NCBI GenBank assembly: GCA_937139415.1
Contig: CAKZPS010000011.1
Location: 1 to 64,000, forward strand
Reading direction: 5' to 3'
DNA: 64,000 nucleotides
Source: an uncultured bacterium
Lineage (GTDB): Bacteria; Atribacterota; Atribacteria; Atribacterales; Caldatribacteriaceae
Shown: piece by piece, positions 16,090-24,766 of the stretch
Layout of the letters: each line of letters begins with the position of its first letter
Numbering within the stretch: the first letter of the stretch is position 1
The notes under the pieces: generated by a model
The model's input: only the letters and a program-made list of their open reading frames with translations
Told to the model about the DNA's origin: nothing
Databases searched by the model: none
Translations under genes and position numbers: made by a program

Positions 16090-16962
16090 TTATTCCACGT
16101 TATGCACTTGTTCCCACATCTTCTCTAAGGCGGTTTTCATGTCAATGACCAAAGAAGACAGGGACACCCCCGAAGCCTTAGAACCAACGGTATTAATTTC
16201 CCGATGCATTTCCTGGAGAATAAACTCTAACTCTCTTCCCACCACACCCGAGGAGGAAAAAACCTTTCTCGCTCTGGCGATGTGCGCCTTAAGCCGTACA
16301 ACTTCTTCGTTAATGTCACTTCGATCAACGTAAAAAATTAACTCTTGTGATAAAAGATATTCATCTACCTTCGTCTGAGGGATGTTTTCTCGGAGTTTTC
16401 GAGCGAGCTTTTCACGGTAATACTCTTCCACTACCCCCGCTTCTTGCTCCACAGCGGTCACCAAGCGCTCCAGCCCCATAAGTTGCGCCTTCAAATCCTC
16501 TTCAAGCTTTGCCCCTTCCGCTTCTCGATAAGTTAAAAAGCTCTGCACAGCAGATTCAAAAATGGGAACAAAAAAACTCCACTCCCGTTCCCATACATTT
16601 TCCCCTTTTTTGAGATGGATGAACTCCCCCACTTGGAGAAGCAATTCTAAGCGTGGTTCGAAAGATAAAGCCAACTCCTCACTCAACCGTTTGAGCACCT
16701 CGAGATAAGACCGAGCTAAAGCCGTATTCACCTCTATAGCAAAGGCCTCTTCCTTCGGTTCAAAATCGACCCGAAGCTCTACCTTCCCCCGGGAAATTGA
16801 TCCACGCAAAGCAGTGTTAATTTTCTCCTCCCAACTCACCAGCTCTCGAGGGAGACGTAGATTCACTTCCAAAAAACGGTGGTTCAAACTTTTCACATAA
16901 ACTTGGTAAAACCCGAGCTCTCCAAACCCTTCAGCGTAACCAAATCCAGTCATGCTCCTCAT
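16090..16962 (-). CDS. yicC: YicC family endoribonuclease/adaptor
   Basis: YicC (YloC in Bacillus) is a family recently tied to RNA decay. The N-terminal MRSMTGFGYAEG is the family signature, followed by the HRFLEVNLRLP segment. The C-terminal DUF1732 part has DEYLLSQELIFYVDRSDINEEVVRLKAH and LEFILQEMHREINTVGSKA. At 290 residues it is full length. GGGAG precedes ATG 16962. It is the first gene of the gmk-priA-fmt-rpe operon and shares a promoter region with divergent rqcH. Confidence 0.93.
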   Translation of the reverse strand: MRSMTGFGYAEGFGELGFYQVYVKSLNHRFLEVNLRLPRELVSWEEKINTALRGSISRGKVELRVDFEPKEEAFAIEVNTALARSYLEVLKRLSEELALSFEPRLELLLQVGEFIHLKKGENVWEREWSFFVPIFESAVQSFLTYREAEGAKLEEDLKAQLMGLERLVTAVEQEAGVVEEYYREKLARKLRENIPQTKVDEYLLSQELIFYVDRSDINEEVVRLKAHIARARKVFSSSGVVGRELEFILQEMHREINTVGSKASGVSLSSLVIDMKTALEKMWEQVHNVE

Positions 16963-16973
16963 AGGATGCTCCC

Positions 16974-17002
16974 TTTACAAGAGGTTCATTTGTCACTATA
17001 TT
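16974..17002 (+). promoter_or_regulatory. Promoter of rqcH
   Basis: TTTACA (16974-16979) and TATATT (16997-17002) are separated by 17 bases and point toward rqcH, 39 bases upstream of ATG 17041. The -10 overlaps the -10 of the opposing yicC promoter, so RNA polymerase can occupy only one at a time. Confidence 0.75.
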
Positions 17003-17026
17003 ATTGAATATCACTCATCCTGTCAA
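16998..17026 (-). promoter_or_regulatory. Promoter of the yicC operon
   Basis: On the minus strand TTGACA (17026-17021), a 17-base spacer and TAATAT (17003-16998) form an almost perfect sigma-A promoter, 36 bases upstream of the yicC ATG. It is probably the main promoter for the eleven-gene run down to rpe. Confidence 0.82.
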
Positions 17027-17040
17027 TGAAAGGCATGCCC

Positions 17041-18726
17041 ATGAAAATCTTAGAGGGATTACCACTCCGTTTCTTCGTGCAAGAAATAGCACCAATGGTC
17101 ACCAATAGTCGTATTCAGCGGGTGCTTCACCACCCCACACGACACGAAACTTGGCTTGAACTCTATACCTCTTCGGGGAAAAGATTCCTCCTCATGTCTT
17201 GTTATCCAGAGCTCAGTCTTTTCTATGTGTCTCCGGAAAAAGCCTCTCTTCCCCCTCAAGTACCTCCTACCCAGTGGATACAACTTCTGAACAAATATCT
17301 GGTGGGTGGAAAAATCGTTGCTCTCGAACAAGTAGGTTGGGATAGAGTGGTATGTTTTACGATCCGTAATGCGTCACTCTGGCAGGAAATACAAGAGTTT
17401 TACTTATTCCTCGAACTTACCAGACGGAATGCGAATTGTATTCTCACTCGCAAAGATGAACAACGAACTGTCGTAGGAGTGTATCGAAGGGTTCCGCCGG
17501 ACAAAAATCGCTTTCGCACTCTTTTAGTGGGTCACCCCTACCTTTTCCCTCCCCAAAAGAGGAAGGAAAATCCCCTCGATCTCTTGAGTGGTAGAAAAAC
17601 CCTGGCTATTGAGACCGAGAATGAAAACATTGCCCAATGGATAAAAGACCATGTCGATGGGATCGGCAATTTTTTGGGGTCCATTCTCGCCGCAGGTTTT
17701 TCTCCTGAAACCCAAGATTGGCCGACCATTTTTCAAAAACTCTTCACCCCCCTCATTACGGGTAACACGAAATTTTTCGTGTTCAGCGCTTCTCTTGAGG
17801 AAACACCGCAAGGTGTTTTCTGGGAGAATGCTTACTACCATCCTGAGGGATACCGCCAATATTTTTCCTCTTTCAACGAAGCCGTTGTTGCTTTCCATCA
17901 AAGATGGTGGGAAAAGAGAGAAGAAGAAACACGAGAAAAGGAAAGACAGAAATGGATACACCGAGAACTCGAATTTGTGGACACACAGATGCAAGAAATT
18001 CAAGCTCTTCTCTCTCAAGAAGAAGATGGAGAAAACTTCAGAATGAAGGGAGAACTGTTAAAACTCCTGCCGGGGTTACTAATTCATGAGCAAACCCCTG
18101 AAGGGATTTCTGTCGGTCATCCTCTTTCGAACACGCCCGTTTTCATCTCCCTCAATCCTTCCTGGAGCATAGCTCAAAACATGCAACACTACTTCCACTT
18201 ATACCGAAAGGCGCTCATTCGCAAAGAGAAACTAAAAGAGAAACTCCAAGCTCTAGAGAAGAAAAAAACTCAACTCCTCACCTATCTCGGTGATATCCCC
18301 TCTTCTGAGATCTCTCCTTGCCCTTCTTCCACCTCTGCCTTCTACAGATTCAAAACCGATCGAGGAAACGAAATATGGGTAGGGAGAAATAAAAAGAGCA
18401 ATCAACTCCTCATCAAAAATGCAAGCAAGGAAGATTACTGGCTCCACGTCCGGGATCTCCCCGGAGCTCATGTTCTCCTCAAGTTCTCACACCCAGAGAA
18501 CCGTGAAGAAGAAATACGTAAAGCAGCACAGATAGCAGGATACTTTTCGGCTGGGAAGAATGACAATAAGGTAGAAATCATCGTAACTCAGGTGAAATAT
18601 CTTCGCAAGATAAAGAAGAGCATAGGGAAAGTCATCTTTCGCGAAGAACAAACTCTGAGAGTGCAACCGGTTTGGCCCGACGGGGTTATATCTCAAGACG
18701 ATCTTCCCCAAAAAAACTACCAATGA
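17041..18726 (+). CDS. rqcH: NFACT family ribosome rescue factor RqcH (FbpA-like)
   Basis: The 561-residue protein has the NFACT layout: an N-terminal domain beginning LPLRFFVQEIAPMVTNSRIQRVLH, a long coiled coil (about 285-400) and the C-terminal NFACT-R domain with EDYWLHVRDLPGAHVLLK. In Bacillus, RqcH binds split 60S-type subunits carrying stuck peptides and adds alanine tails; older annotations say fibronectin-binding protein. I use ATG 17041, with GAAAGG seven bases upstream, instead of ATG 17026. Its last 41 bases overlap the end of convergent rluD. It stands alone on +. Confidence 0.9.
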   Translation: MKILEGLPLRFFVQEIAPMVTNSRIQRVLHHPTRHETWLELYTSSGKRFLLMSCYPELSLFYVSPEKASLPPQVPPTQWIQLLNKYLVGGKIVALEQVGWDRVVCFTIRNASLWQEIQEFYLFLELTRRNANCILTRKDEQRTVVGVYRRVPPDKNRFRTLLVGHPYLFPPQKRKENPLDLLSGRKTLAIETENENIAQWIKDHVDGIGNFLGSILAAGFSPETQDWPTIFQKLFTPLITGNTKFFVFSASLEETPQGVFWENAYYHPEGYRQYFSSFNEAVVAFHQRWWEKREEETREKERQKWIHRELEFVDTQMQEIQALLSQEEDGENFRMKGELLKLLPGLLIHEQTPEGISVGHPLSNTPVFISLNPSWSIAQNMQHYFHLYRKALIRKEKLKEKLQALEKKKTQLLTYLGDIPSSEISPCPSSTSAFYRFKTDRGNEIWVGRNKKSNQLLIKNASKEDYWLHVRDLPGAHVLLKFSHPENREEEIRKAAQIAGYFSAGKNDNKVEIIVTQVKYLRKIKKSIGKVIFREEQTLRVQPVWPDGVISQDDLPQKNYQ

Positions 18727-19612
18727 ACTCTTGCATATCGGAAGGCAAAGAGGCGGCAAAAGACATTCTCACCGAGGAAGTTGGGTGCACGAAAGAGAGT
18801 GCGAATGCATGGAGAGCTTGACTGGTAAAGTACTTCCGTCCCTCCTTACTCCCATAGGTTTGATCTCCCGCAATGGGATGACCCATAGCACTCAAGTGAG
18901 CCCGAATTTGATGAGTTCTTCCGGTCTTCGGTTTGACGAAAAGCAAGGAGAATTCCTTTTTTCTATGCAGCACCGACACCTCCGTGCATGAGGATTTGCC
19001 GTGGGTATAGTGAACTTCCATCCGTAAAGGATTTTTTCGACTTCGCGCCAAAGGGAGATCAATGGTGCTCACTCCTTCCCACCATCCCTCCACTATGGCT
19101 ACATAGGTTTTTTCCACCCGACGAGCCTTAAATTCCTTCACCAAGTGGAGGTAAGCATAGTCCGACTTGGCTACCACCATCACTCCCGAGGTATCTCTGT
19201 CCAAGCGATGGACAATTCCCGGACGCAATGGTCTGCCATAAGAAGCAAGCGAGAAACCATAGTACACAAGCGCGTTAACCAAAGTATTTTTCTCAAAAGG
19301 TGAGACAGGATGGACGGAGATTCCCTTTTTCTTCGAAAGGACGAGGAGATCTCGGTCTTCATAAATAATATCGAGAGGGAGAAATTGCGGTTGGGGATGA
19401 GCAAGGGATATTTCCGGCCACGAAATTTCCAAAAGGTCACCCGGCTGCACTTTTCTACTGGGCTTCTTAATCACCTGATGATTGATTTTGAGTCGCCCTT
19501 CCTTTATAAGCCGGCTCAGGAGAGAACGAGAAAGCTCGGGGAAATTATTTCGTAACCAAATATCTACCCGATCGAAGGAGGAATCATAAACTCGAATCTT
19601 TTGCCTTCTCAT
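18686..19612 (-). CDS. rluD: RluD-type 23S rRNA pseudouridine synthase
   Basis: A 308-residue RluA/RluD family enzyme. It has an N-terminal S4 RNA-binding domain (RLDxWL-like opening, RLIKEGRLKINHQVIKKPSRKVQPGD), then the catalytic domain with GIVHRLDRDTSGVMVVAKS (catalytic Asp in HRLDRDTSG), TYVAIVEG and KTGRTHQIRAHLSAMGHPI. It follows lspA with a four-base overlap, the standard lspA-rluD order. Its 3' end overlaps rqcH head to head. The exact uridines modified cannot be told from sequence. Confidence 0.93.
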   Translation of the reverse strand: MRRQKIRVYDSSFDRVDIWLRNNFPELSRSLLSRLIKEGRLKINHQVIKKPSRKVQPGDLLEISWPEISLAHPQPQFLPLDIIYEDRDLLVLSKKKGISVHPVSPFEKNTLVNALVYYGFSLASYGRPLRPGIVHRLDRDTSGVMVVAKSDYAYLHLVKEFKARRVEKTYVAIVEGWWEGVSTIDLPLARSRKNPLRMEVHYTHGKSSCTEVSVLHRKKEFSLLFVKPKTGRTHQIRAHLSAMGHPIAGDQTYGSKEGRKYFTSQALHAFALSFVHPTSSVRMSFAASLPSDMQEFIGSFFGEDRLEI

Positions 19613-20061
19613 ACCTCACGACTACGGAAAATGAATTTACTCAAGAGAAGGCCTACCCCTCCTACAATCATAACATCGCCTAAATTGAAGGTAGCCCAAA
19701 AAGATGGTTCAATGAAATCAATCACGTGGCCCCACCGCAAGCGGTCTAAAAGATTCCCCCACGCACCGGCCAAATAGAGAGCAATACCCACGAAAAAAGG
19801 GGCTTGCTCCCTCCTTACCCGCGTAATCCAAATCACGAAAACCACACTCAATACGATGGTGAGTAAAAAAATGGCAGTCCTACCCAGAAGAACAACCCCG
19901 AAAGCACTCCCTACATTGTGACGTAATCGTAATTCCAATATTCCCCGAATGAGGGGAATAGAGCCATCTTTCAAAATGTGTATCGCCCAATATTTGGTGC
20001 TCTGATCCACAAAGAGACTAAGCCCAAACACACTCAAGAAATACTTCCATCGCTTTTCCAT
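19609..20061 (-). CDS. lspA: Lipoprotein signal peptidase II
   Basis: LspA cleaves signal peptides from prolipoproteins in the cytoplasmic membrane. The 150-residue protein has four membrane segments. The two catalytic aspartates sit in family contexts: the region after RHNVGSAFGV, and GAWGNLLDRLRWGHVIDFI. Its ATG overlaps the divIVA stop by one base. Its presence implies lipoproteins are made. Confidence 0.95.
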   Translation of the reverse strand: MEKRWKYFLSVFGLSLFVDQSTKYWAIHILKDGSIPLIRGILELRLRHNVGSAFGVVLLGRTAIFLLTIVLSVVFVIWITRVRREQAPFFVGIALYLAGAWGNLLDRLRWGHVIDFIEPSFWATFNLGDVMIVGGVGLLLSKFIFRSREV

Positions 20062-20618
20062 TATGACTTCCTCAGTCTGCCCTCGTCCTTAAATTCCTTG
20101 AGCGAGAAACGTGCTATTTCTCCTCCCTCCTTAGGCTCTCCCCGACTTTTATCCACCTCTCCGGTCTCGAGTTCTGTGTTTTTCCATTCGATGCTTTCCA
20201 TGAAGGTTTGCAACATCGACCTAAAGCGAATTTGGAAGAGACGGTACTTTTCCAACAAATCACTGTACCCCGCTTCCACTTCTTTCTTCTTTCCCAAAGC
20301 TTCCTCCACAATTCGGTAAGCCCTCATTTGAGCCTCTTCTACAATCATAACCGCTTCTTTCTTTGCTAACTCTCTCTCCACATCAATCTGTTTCTTCCAT
20401 TCTTCGATTTGAGCATCAATTCTCTTCACATATTCTTCCCTTTCAGCGAGCTTCTTCTTCAATTCCCGGTTTTCCTGCACAAGCTTCTCACGCTCTTCTA
20501 AGAGCTCTTGCCAGTGAGAAGCTAATTCCTCCAAGAATTCTCGAACTTCTCCTTCACTATATCCTCGAAAGGAACGGCTAAAATCCATTTCGGCAATATC
20601 TTCTGGTCGCAGAGCCAT
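20061..20618 (-). CDS. divIVA: DivIVA domain protein
   Basis: The 185-residue protein starts MALRPEDIAEMDFSRSFRGYSEGEVREFLEELA, the membrane-binding DivIVA/GpsB N-terminal motif, and continues as a long coiled coil (about 30-145) rich in Glu and Lys. DivIVA proteins mark curved membranes such as poles and septa. The tail (150-185) is charged and unlike any domain I know. It lies between proC and lspA at the end of the division cluster, as in many Gram-positive genomes. Confidence 0.9.
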   Translation of the reverse strand: MALRPEDIAEMDFSRSFRGYSEGEVREFLEELASHWQELLEEREKLVQENRELKKKLAEREEYVKRIDAQIEEWKKQIDVERELAKKEAVMIVEEAQMRAYRIVEEALGKKKEVEAGYSDLLEKYRLFQIRFRSMLQTFMESIEWKNTELETGEVDKSRGEPKEGGEIARFSLKEFKDEGRLRKS

Positions 20619-20641
20619 TGTTCTTCACCTCACCTCAGAAA

Positions 20642-21427
20642 TCAACCCACAAGACGCTTATACGCTTCGCGAAAACCCTCCATTACAATTCCCTCAAAAC
20701 CATGTCTCTTGAGTGCTCTCACACCAGCAATGGTTATACCACCGGGGGAAGCAACCAGATTTTTGAAATATGCAGGATGCAATTCCTTATCCTTGAGGAG
20801 CGAAGCTGTTCCTAAAACGGTTTGTAGAGCCACTTTGAAACTCGTTTCCCAAGGAATACCCATCTCCACACCGGCATCCATCATTCCCTCGATAAAGAGA
20901 GCCACGAGAGCAGGACCGCTCCCACTCAGAACGGTAAAATAGTCCAGGTATCGCTCTTCCACCTCGAGAACCCAGCCTAAGGAAGAGAGAAGGAAGAGTA
21001 TCTCTTCCTTCTCGGTGCTGTGAAGCGCGTCGGAAAAGGAGATCGGAACTACTCCCTCTCCAACCTCTACACAGAGATTAGGCATGAGACGAACAATCTT
21101 ACCTCCATGGGCGAACAACTGAGTGAGAGAGTGAATATTGACACCGGCAACGACGGAAAGAATGATAGCCTGAGGGAACTTATTCACTATTTTGAAAGCT
21201 ACCTCCACATCCTTTGGTTTTACCGCTAAAATGAGAAAATGAGGAGAAATACCCTCCATATCCTTGACGCTTTCCAGTTTGAGTTCCTGAGCCAACTGAG
21301 CCGATTTCTCTTCCACCGCATCGTAAAGCAAAAAACGGAATTTTTTGTGCCAATGGTCTCGACACAAACCCCGCACCAAGGCGCTCCCCATATTGCCACA
21401 ACCCACAAGGAGAATAGATTCTTCCAC
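20642..21427 (-). CDS. proC: Pyrroline-5-carboxylate reductase
   Basis: ProC makes proline from pyrroline-5-carboxylate with NAD(P)H. The 261-residue protein has the Rossmann motif LLVGCGNMGSALVRGL at the N-terminus, LAVKPKDVEVAF, RLMPNLCVEVGEGV, and the C-terminal signature (LVASPGGITIAGVRALKRHGFEG). It starts with GTG 21427 right after the yggS stop, with GGGTGA five bases upstream. The yggS-proC pair is a widespread neighbourhood. Confidence 0.95.
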   Translation of the reverse strand: MEESILLVGCGNMGSALVRGLCRDHWHKKFRFLLYDAVEEKSAQLAQELKLESVKDMEGISPHFLILAVKPKDVEVAFKIVNKFPQAIILSVVAGVNIHSLTQLFAHGGKIVRLMPNLCVEVGEGVVPISFSDALHSTEKEEILFLLSSLGWVLEVEERYLDYFTVLSGSGPALVALFIEGMMDAGVEMGIPWETSFKVALQTVLGTASLLKDKELHPAYFKNLVASPGGITIAGVRALKRHGFEGIVMEGFREAYKRLVG

Positions 21428-22119
21428 CTATTTCACCCTCTCTCCAAACAATGCTCTCCCTAAGCGAACCATGGTAGATCCTTCCAGAATGGCCAAATGA
21501 AAGTCGTCGCTCATGCCCATGGATAGTTCTTGTACTTCCTCTCGTAAGATACCACTCGAGTTCACTCTGTCGCGTAAGAAACGTAATTTGCGAAATGTTT
21601 CCCGCACAACCTCTTCCTCCGCCAAAGGCGCAATGGTCATAAGCCCCATCACTTTTATACCCGGTTGCAAAGCAACACACTCAAGAAGCGGGAAAAGGTC
21701 TTGTTCCCGAACTCCTCCCTGGGTCGTCTTACCCGATAGATTCACCTGAATAAAGATAGGATAAGCTTCCCGACCTAACTTTTCAAGCGTTCTGGCAATG
21801 CAAGTCACTAACTCAGGACGGTCAACCGATTGGATGGAGTGAAAATTTTCCACCACCTTTTTTACTTTGTTGGTTTGGAGGCGTCCCACGAAATGCCACT
21901 CGAGGTGTTCCCGGCGGAAAAGAGCTATTTTGGGTAAGGCTTCCTGTAAACGATTCTCTCCGAGAAGATTGATACCGTTCTCTATAGCTTCCCGGATTCG
22001 TAACTCGTCAACGCCTTTGGTAATGGCTATGATTTTAACCGTCTCTTCTTTTCTCCCTGCTCTCTCACAAAAGAGACAAATCTTTTCTCTTACCCGCTCT
22101 AAATTTTCTCTTACCCCAT
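21428..22119 (-). pseudogene. yggS: YggS/PROSC family PLP-homeostasis protein with one-base frameshift at its start
   Basis: From its second codon the gene is an intact YggS protein: VRENLERVREKICLFCERAGR, then ITKGVDELRIREAIE, GENRLQEALPK, EWHFVGRLQTNKVK, IFIQVNLSGKTTQGG, VMGLMTI and the final SMGMSDDFHLAILEGSTMVRLG. YggS binds pyridoxal phosphate and keeps its level stable. The only ATG with a ribosome site (22119; GAGAGGTG upstream) is followed by GGG TAA. One extra G in the run at 22114-22117 would give MGVRENLERVR, the usual start, and 230 residues. A shorter in-frame start (GTG in EWHFVGRLQ) would lose the PLP-lysine region. Sequencing error or a tiny indel is likely. Confidence 0.82.
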
Positions 22120-22130
22120 TCTTTCACCTC

Positions 22131-23687
22131 TCAGTTGACTACCATACTCCACGGTCTCAGTTTTCCCCTCCATGGGTGAAAAGGCCACTCTTCATCTCGC
22201 TTGAGATCTCGGAAAACCTTCTTCCACTCCTGATGTTTCCCCGCCGAGGGAAGAAGAGAGGGAAGCTTTTCAGCTAACAGCCGATCGCCTCGAGCAAGAA
22301 TTAATTCGGTAAGGGCAAATCGTGGACTCTCTCCGGTAATGGTTATACCCAGCTTTCTCACTTCTCGTTCGAATTGATTTTTCTCCTTCCTCCATTGGGG
22401 AAGAGAAGGAACAAAATCTTGCCACGGGGTATGTGGTTTGGGGATGAAAAAGCTATAAGAAACTCCTATTCTTTTGGGATTCACATGTCGAGTAATCTCC
22501 TGCAAAAAAACGATATCTTCTTCAACTCCTTCTTTTATCCTCCCTAACATGAAATAGAGTTTTATCGCCTCAAAACCTATGGCTACCGCATCTTGAATGA
22601 GTTCCCTCCACTCTTCATTGGCAAGGCCTTTCCCCAAATGGGCGCGTAAAAGCGTGTCACCACTTTCCGGGGCAATAGTCAGGGTGCGCAATCCCCCTTG
22701 ACGCAAAGCCCCAAGGAGCGAAGGTTTCTGGATCAACCTTTTTGCGGAAAGAGAAGAACAGGTGAGTTTTTTCTGATGCTTGCGCAAATAAACCACCAAC
22801 TCCTCAATCGTAGGGTAACTGAGAACATCCGAACCGACAATCCCGATTTGGTCCGTCCACGCAAACACTCGATTGACCATTGCCTCCACCAGAGGAAAAG
22901 ACCGCTGCCGCAAAGGGGCATAGAGAACATACCCTGCACAGAAACGACATCCGTACCCACATCCTCGGTTTACTTCGATGAGAGCTGTCTTCCGAAAATG
23001 AGCGTAAGGCGTATAGATAAATGTTCTCGTTTCACACCTATCGAGGTTTATTCGCTGCCGTTCCACCGGAAAGGGAAAACCCTCTTGTACCTCAAATCCG
23101 ATCAATTCCCCTTTCTCATAGCGAGGAAGGATTCCCTCCGGCACATACACTCCAGGAAGAGTAGATAAGAGCTTTTTCATTTCCCATCGAGGAGTTTTTT
23201 TCTTCTTCTCTCTCGCCCAGATGACGAGGAGTTGAGGAAAAATTTCCTCTGCTTCACCGATAAAGGCAAGATCGACAAAGGGAGCTACAATTTCTGGATT
23301 CAAGCTCACCAGGGGTCCGCCAGCAATGACCCAAGGGTCATCTTCTCCTCTTTGAGAAGTAAAATAAGGAATAGGGCTTTCCTGAAGCAAGGAAAGAAAG
23401 GGGAAAAGTTCCAATTCGAAAGAGAGAGTGAAAGCAATAATATCGAAAGCAGAGAGAGGAGAACTCGTCTCGAAGGAGTAAGGCCCCCAAGAAGCAAAGA
23501 ACCGCTCTCCACCCCACGATGGCGTTTCGAAAACCAGCCGAAGAAGCGATTGGTAACCCAAGTTCGACATTCCCCAGGCATACTCCCCCGGAAAACAAAG
23601 GGCGATTTTCCATTCCCCGACCTTATGAAGTAGAGAAAGCCCCCTTTCCTCCTTCAATGGCAATTTTTCTCTTCGTCTCATCGACAT
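22131..23687 (-). CDS. Radical SAM protein with N-terminal B12-binding-like domain, function unknown
   Basis: The roughly 518-residue protein has an N-terminal Rossmann-like part (about 25-190) with PGEYAWGMSNLGYQSL and VIAGGPLVSLNPE, as in B12-binding radical SAM proteins. The radical SAM cluster motif CGYGCRFC (CxxxCxxC) follows near residue 240. The C-terminal part has LTIAPESGD, KLYFMLGR and SYSFFIPKPHTPWQ. This resembles the TIGR03960-type family found in many anaerobes; I do not know its substrate. I use ATG 23687, four bases after the ftsZ stop; a TTG at 23690 is also in frame. It lies between ftsZ and yggS, probably on the same transcript. Confidence 0.87.
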   Translation of the reverse strand: MSMRRREKLPLKEERGLSLLHKVGEWKIALCFPGEYAWGMSNLGYQSLLRLVFETPSWGGERFFASWGPYSFETSSPLSAFDIIAFTLSFELELFPFLSLLQESPIPYFTSQRGEDDPWVIAGGPLVSLNPEIVAPFVDLAFIGEAEEIFPQLLVIWAREKKKKTPRWEMKKLLSTLPGVYVPEGILPRYEKGELIGFEVQEGFPFPVERQRINLDRCETRTFIYTPYAHFRKTALIEVNRGCGYGCRFCAGYVLYAPLRQRSFPLVEAMVNRVFAWTDQIGIVGSDVLSYPTIEELVVYLRKHQKKLTCSSLSAKRLIQKPSLLGALRQGGLRTLTIAPESGDTLLRAHLGKGLANEEWRELIQDAVAIGFEAIKLYFMLGRIKEGVEEDIVFLQEITRHVNPKRIGVSYSFFIPKPHTPWQDFVPSLPQWRKEKNQFEREVRKLGITITGESPRFALTELILARGDRLLAEKLPSLLPSAGKHQEWKKVFRDLKRDEEWPFHPWRGKLRPWSMVVN

Positions 23688-23690
23688 CAA

Positions 23691-24749
23691 TTATTTTTTG
23701 CGCAAGAAGGTGGGAAAATCTAAATCTTCGGGTGGGAAAGAATCAACGAGATGGTCATGCCGTACTGATTCCTGAGGCTCTTTTCCTTCCTGAGGAGCAA
23801 ATCCAGTGGCAATAACAGTTACCTCAAGCTCTTCCTTCATGCGCTCGTCAATGACCGCTCCAAAAATAATATTTGCTTCCTGAGAAGCGGTTTGACTGAT
23901 GACTTCAGCCACACGGCTGACTTCCCAAAGTCCTAAATTCGGTCCCCCGGTAATATTGAAGAGAACCCCCTTCGCTCCCTCAAAAGGGGTTTCAAGAAGT
24001 GGACTACGAACCGCCATTTGTGCTGCTTCTTTCGCCCTTCCTCCACCACTCGCCCTCCCGATACCCATGAGTGAAGTGCCGGCATTCGCCATAATTGCCT
24101 TTACATCTGCAAAATCGAGGTTAATGATTCCCGGAACGTTAATCAAGTCGGAGATGCTCCGAATGCCTTGGAGGAGAACATCGTCAACAATCTGAAAGGC
24201 TTCCAAAATCGAAGTAGAAGTATCAACGGCTTTCAATAGCCGATCGTTCGGAACCACTATTAAAGCATCGACACTTTTTTGCAGAAGAGCAATCCCTTCT
24301 TCTGCCTGCCGCATTCTCTTTTTGCCCTCGAAAGAAAAGGGTTTGGTAACTACCCCAATGGTGAGAATACCTAATTCTTTCGCCACTGAGGCAACTACCG
24401 GAGCTCCACCTGTTCCCGTACCTCCACCCATTCCAGCAGTGACAAAAACCATATCCACCCCTTCAAGGAGCTTGAAAATCTTGTCTTTATCTTCCTCCGC
24501 AGCTTTCCTACCAATCTCAGGGTTAGCACCCGCACCGAGCCCCCGAGTCAACTTTGCTCCAATCTGGAGCTTTATCGGCGCTAAGGACTTTGCTAAAACT
24601 TGGGTATCAGTATTGATAGCTACAAAAGTAACCCCTTTTAATCCTGCCTTGATCATCCGATTAACCGCGTTACCCCCTCCACCACCTACCCCGATGACCT
24701 TAATATTCACCGTACCATTGTTGGCATTATTTTTACCCGACCATGACAT
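23691..24749 (-). CDS. ftsZ: Cell division protein FtsZ
   Basis: FtsZ is the tubulin-like GTPase of the division ring. The protein has [17 protein letters not shown], the tubulin signature [13 protein letters not shown], the T7-loop [15 protein letters not shown] and a C-terminal peptide [11 protein letters not shown] that binds FtsA. I start at ATG 24749 (352 residues), which has a GGGGG run about eight bases upstream and lies 17 bases after ftsA. In-frame ATG 24764 and TTG 24770 would add five or seven residues. Confidence 0.97.
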   Translation of the reverse strand: MSWSGKNNANNGTVNIKVIGVGGGGGNAVNRMIKAGLKGVTFVAINTDTQVLAKSLAPIKLQIGAKLTRGLGAGANPEIGRKAAEEDKDKIFKLLEGVDMVFVTAGMGGGTGTGGAPVVASVAKELGILTIGVVTKPFSFEGKKRMRQAEEGIALLQKSVDALIVVPNDRLLKAVDTSTSILEAFQIVDDVLLQGIRSISDLINVPGIINLDFADVKAIMANAGTSLMGIGRASGGGRAKEAAQMAVRSPLLETPFEGAKGVLFNITGGPNLGLWEVSRVAEVISQTASQEANIIFGAVIDERMKEELEVTVIATGFAPQEGKEPQESVRHDHLVDSFPPEDLDFPTFLRKK

Positions 24750-24766
24750 TTGACATACCCCCATAC

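Noticed and set aside
24322-24753. Plus-strand frame of 143 codons
   Set aside because: Antisense to ftsZ; translation is Pro/Ala-rich because of the glycine codons of FtsZ on the other strand.
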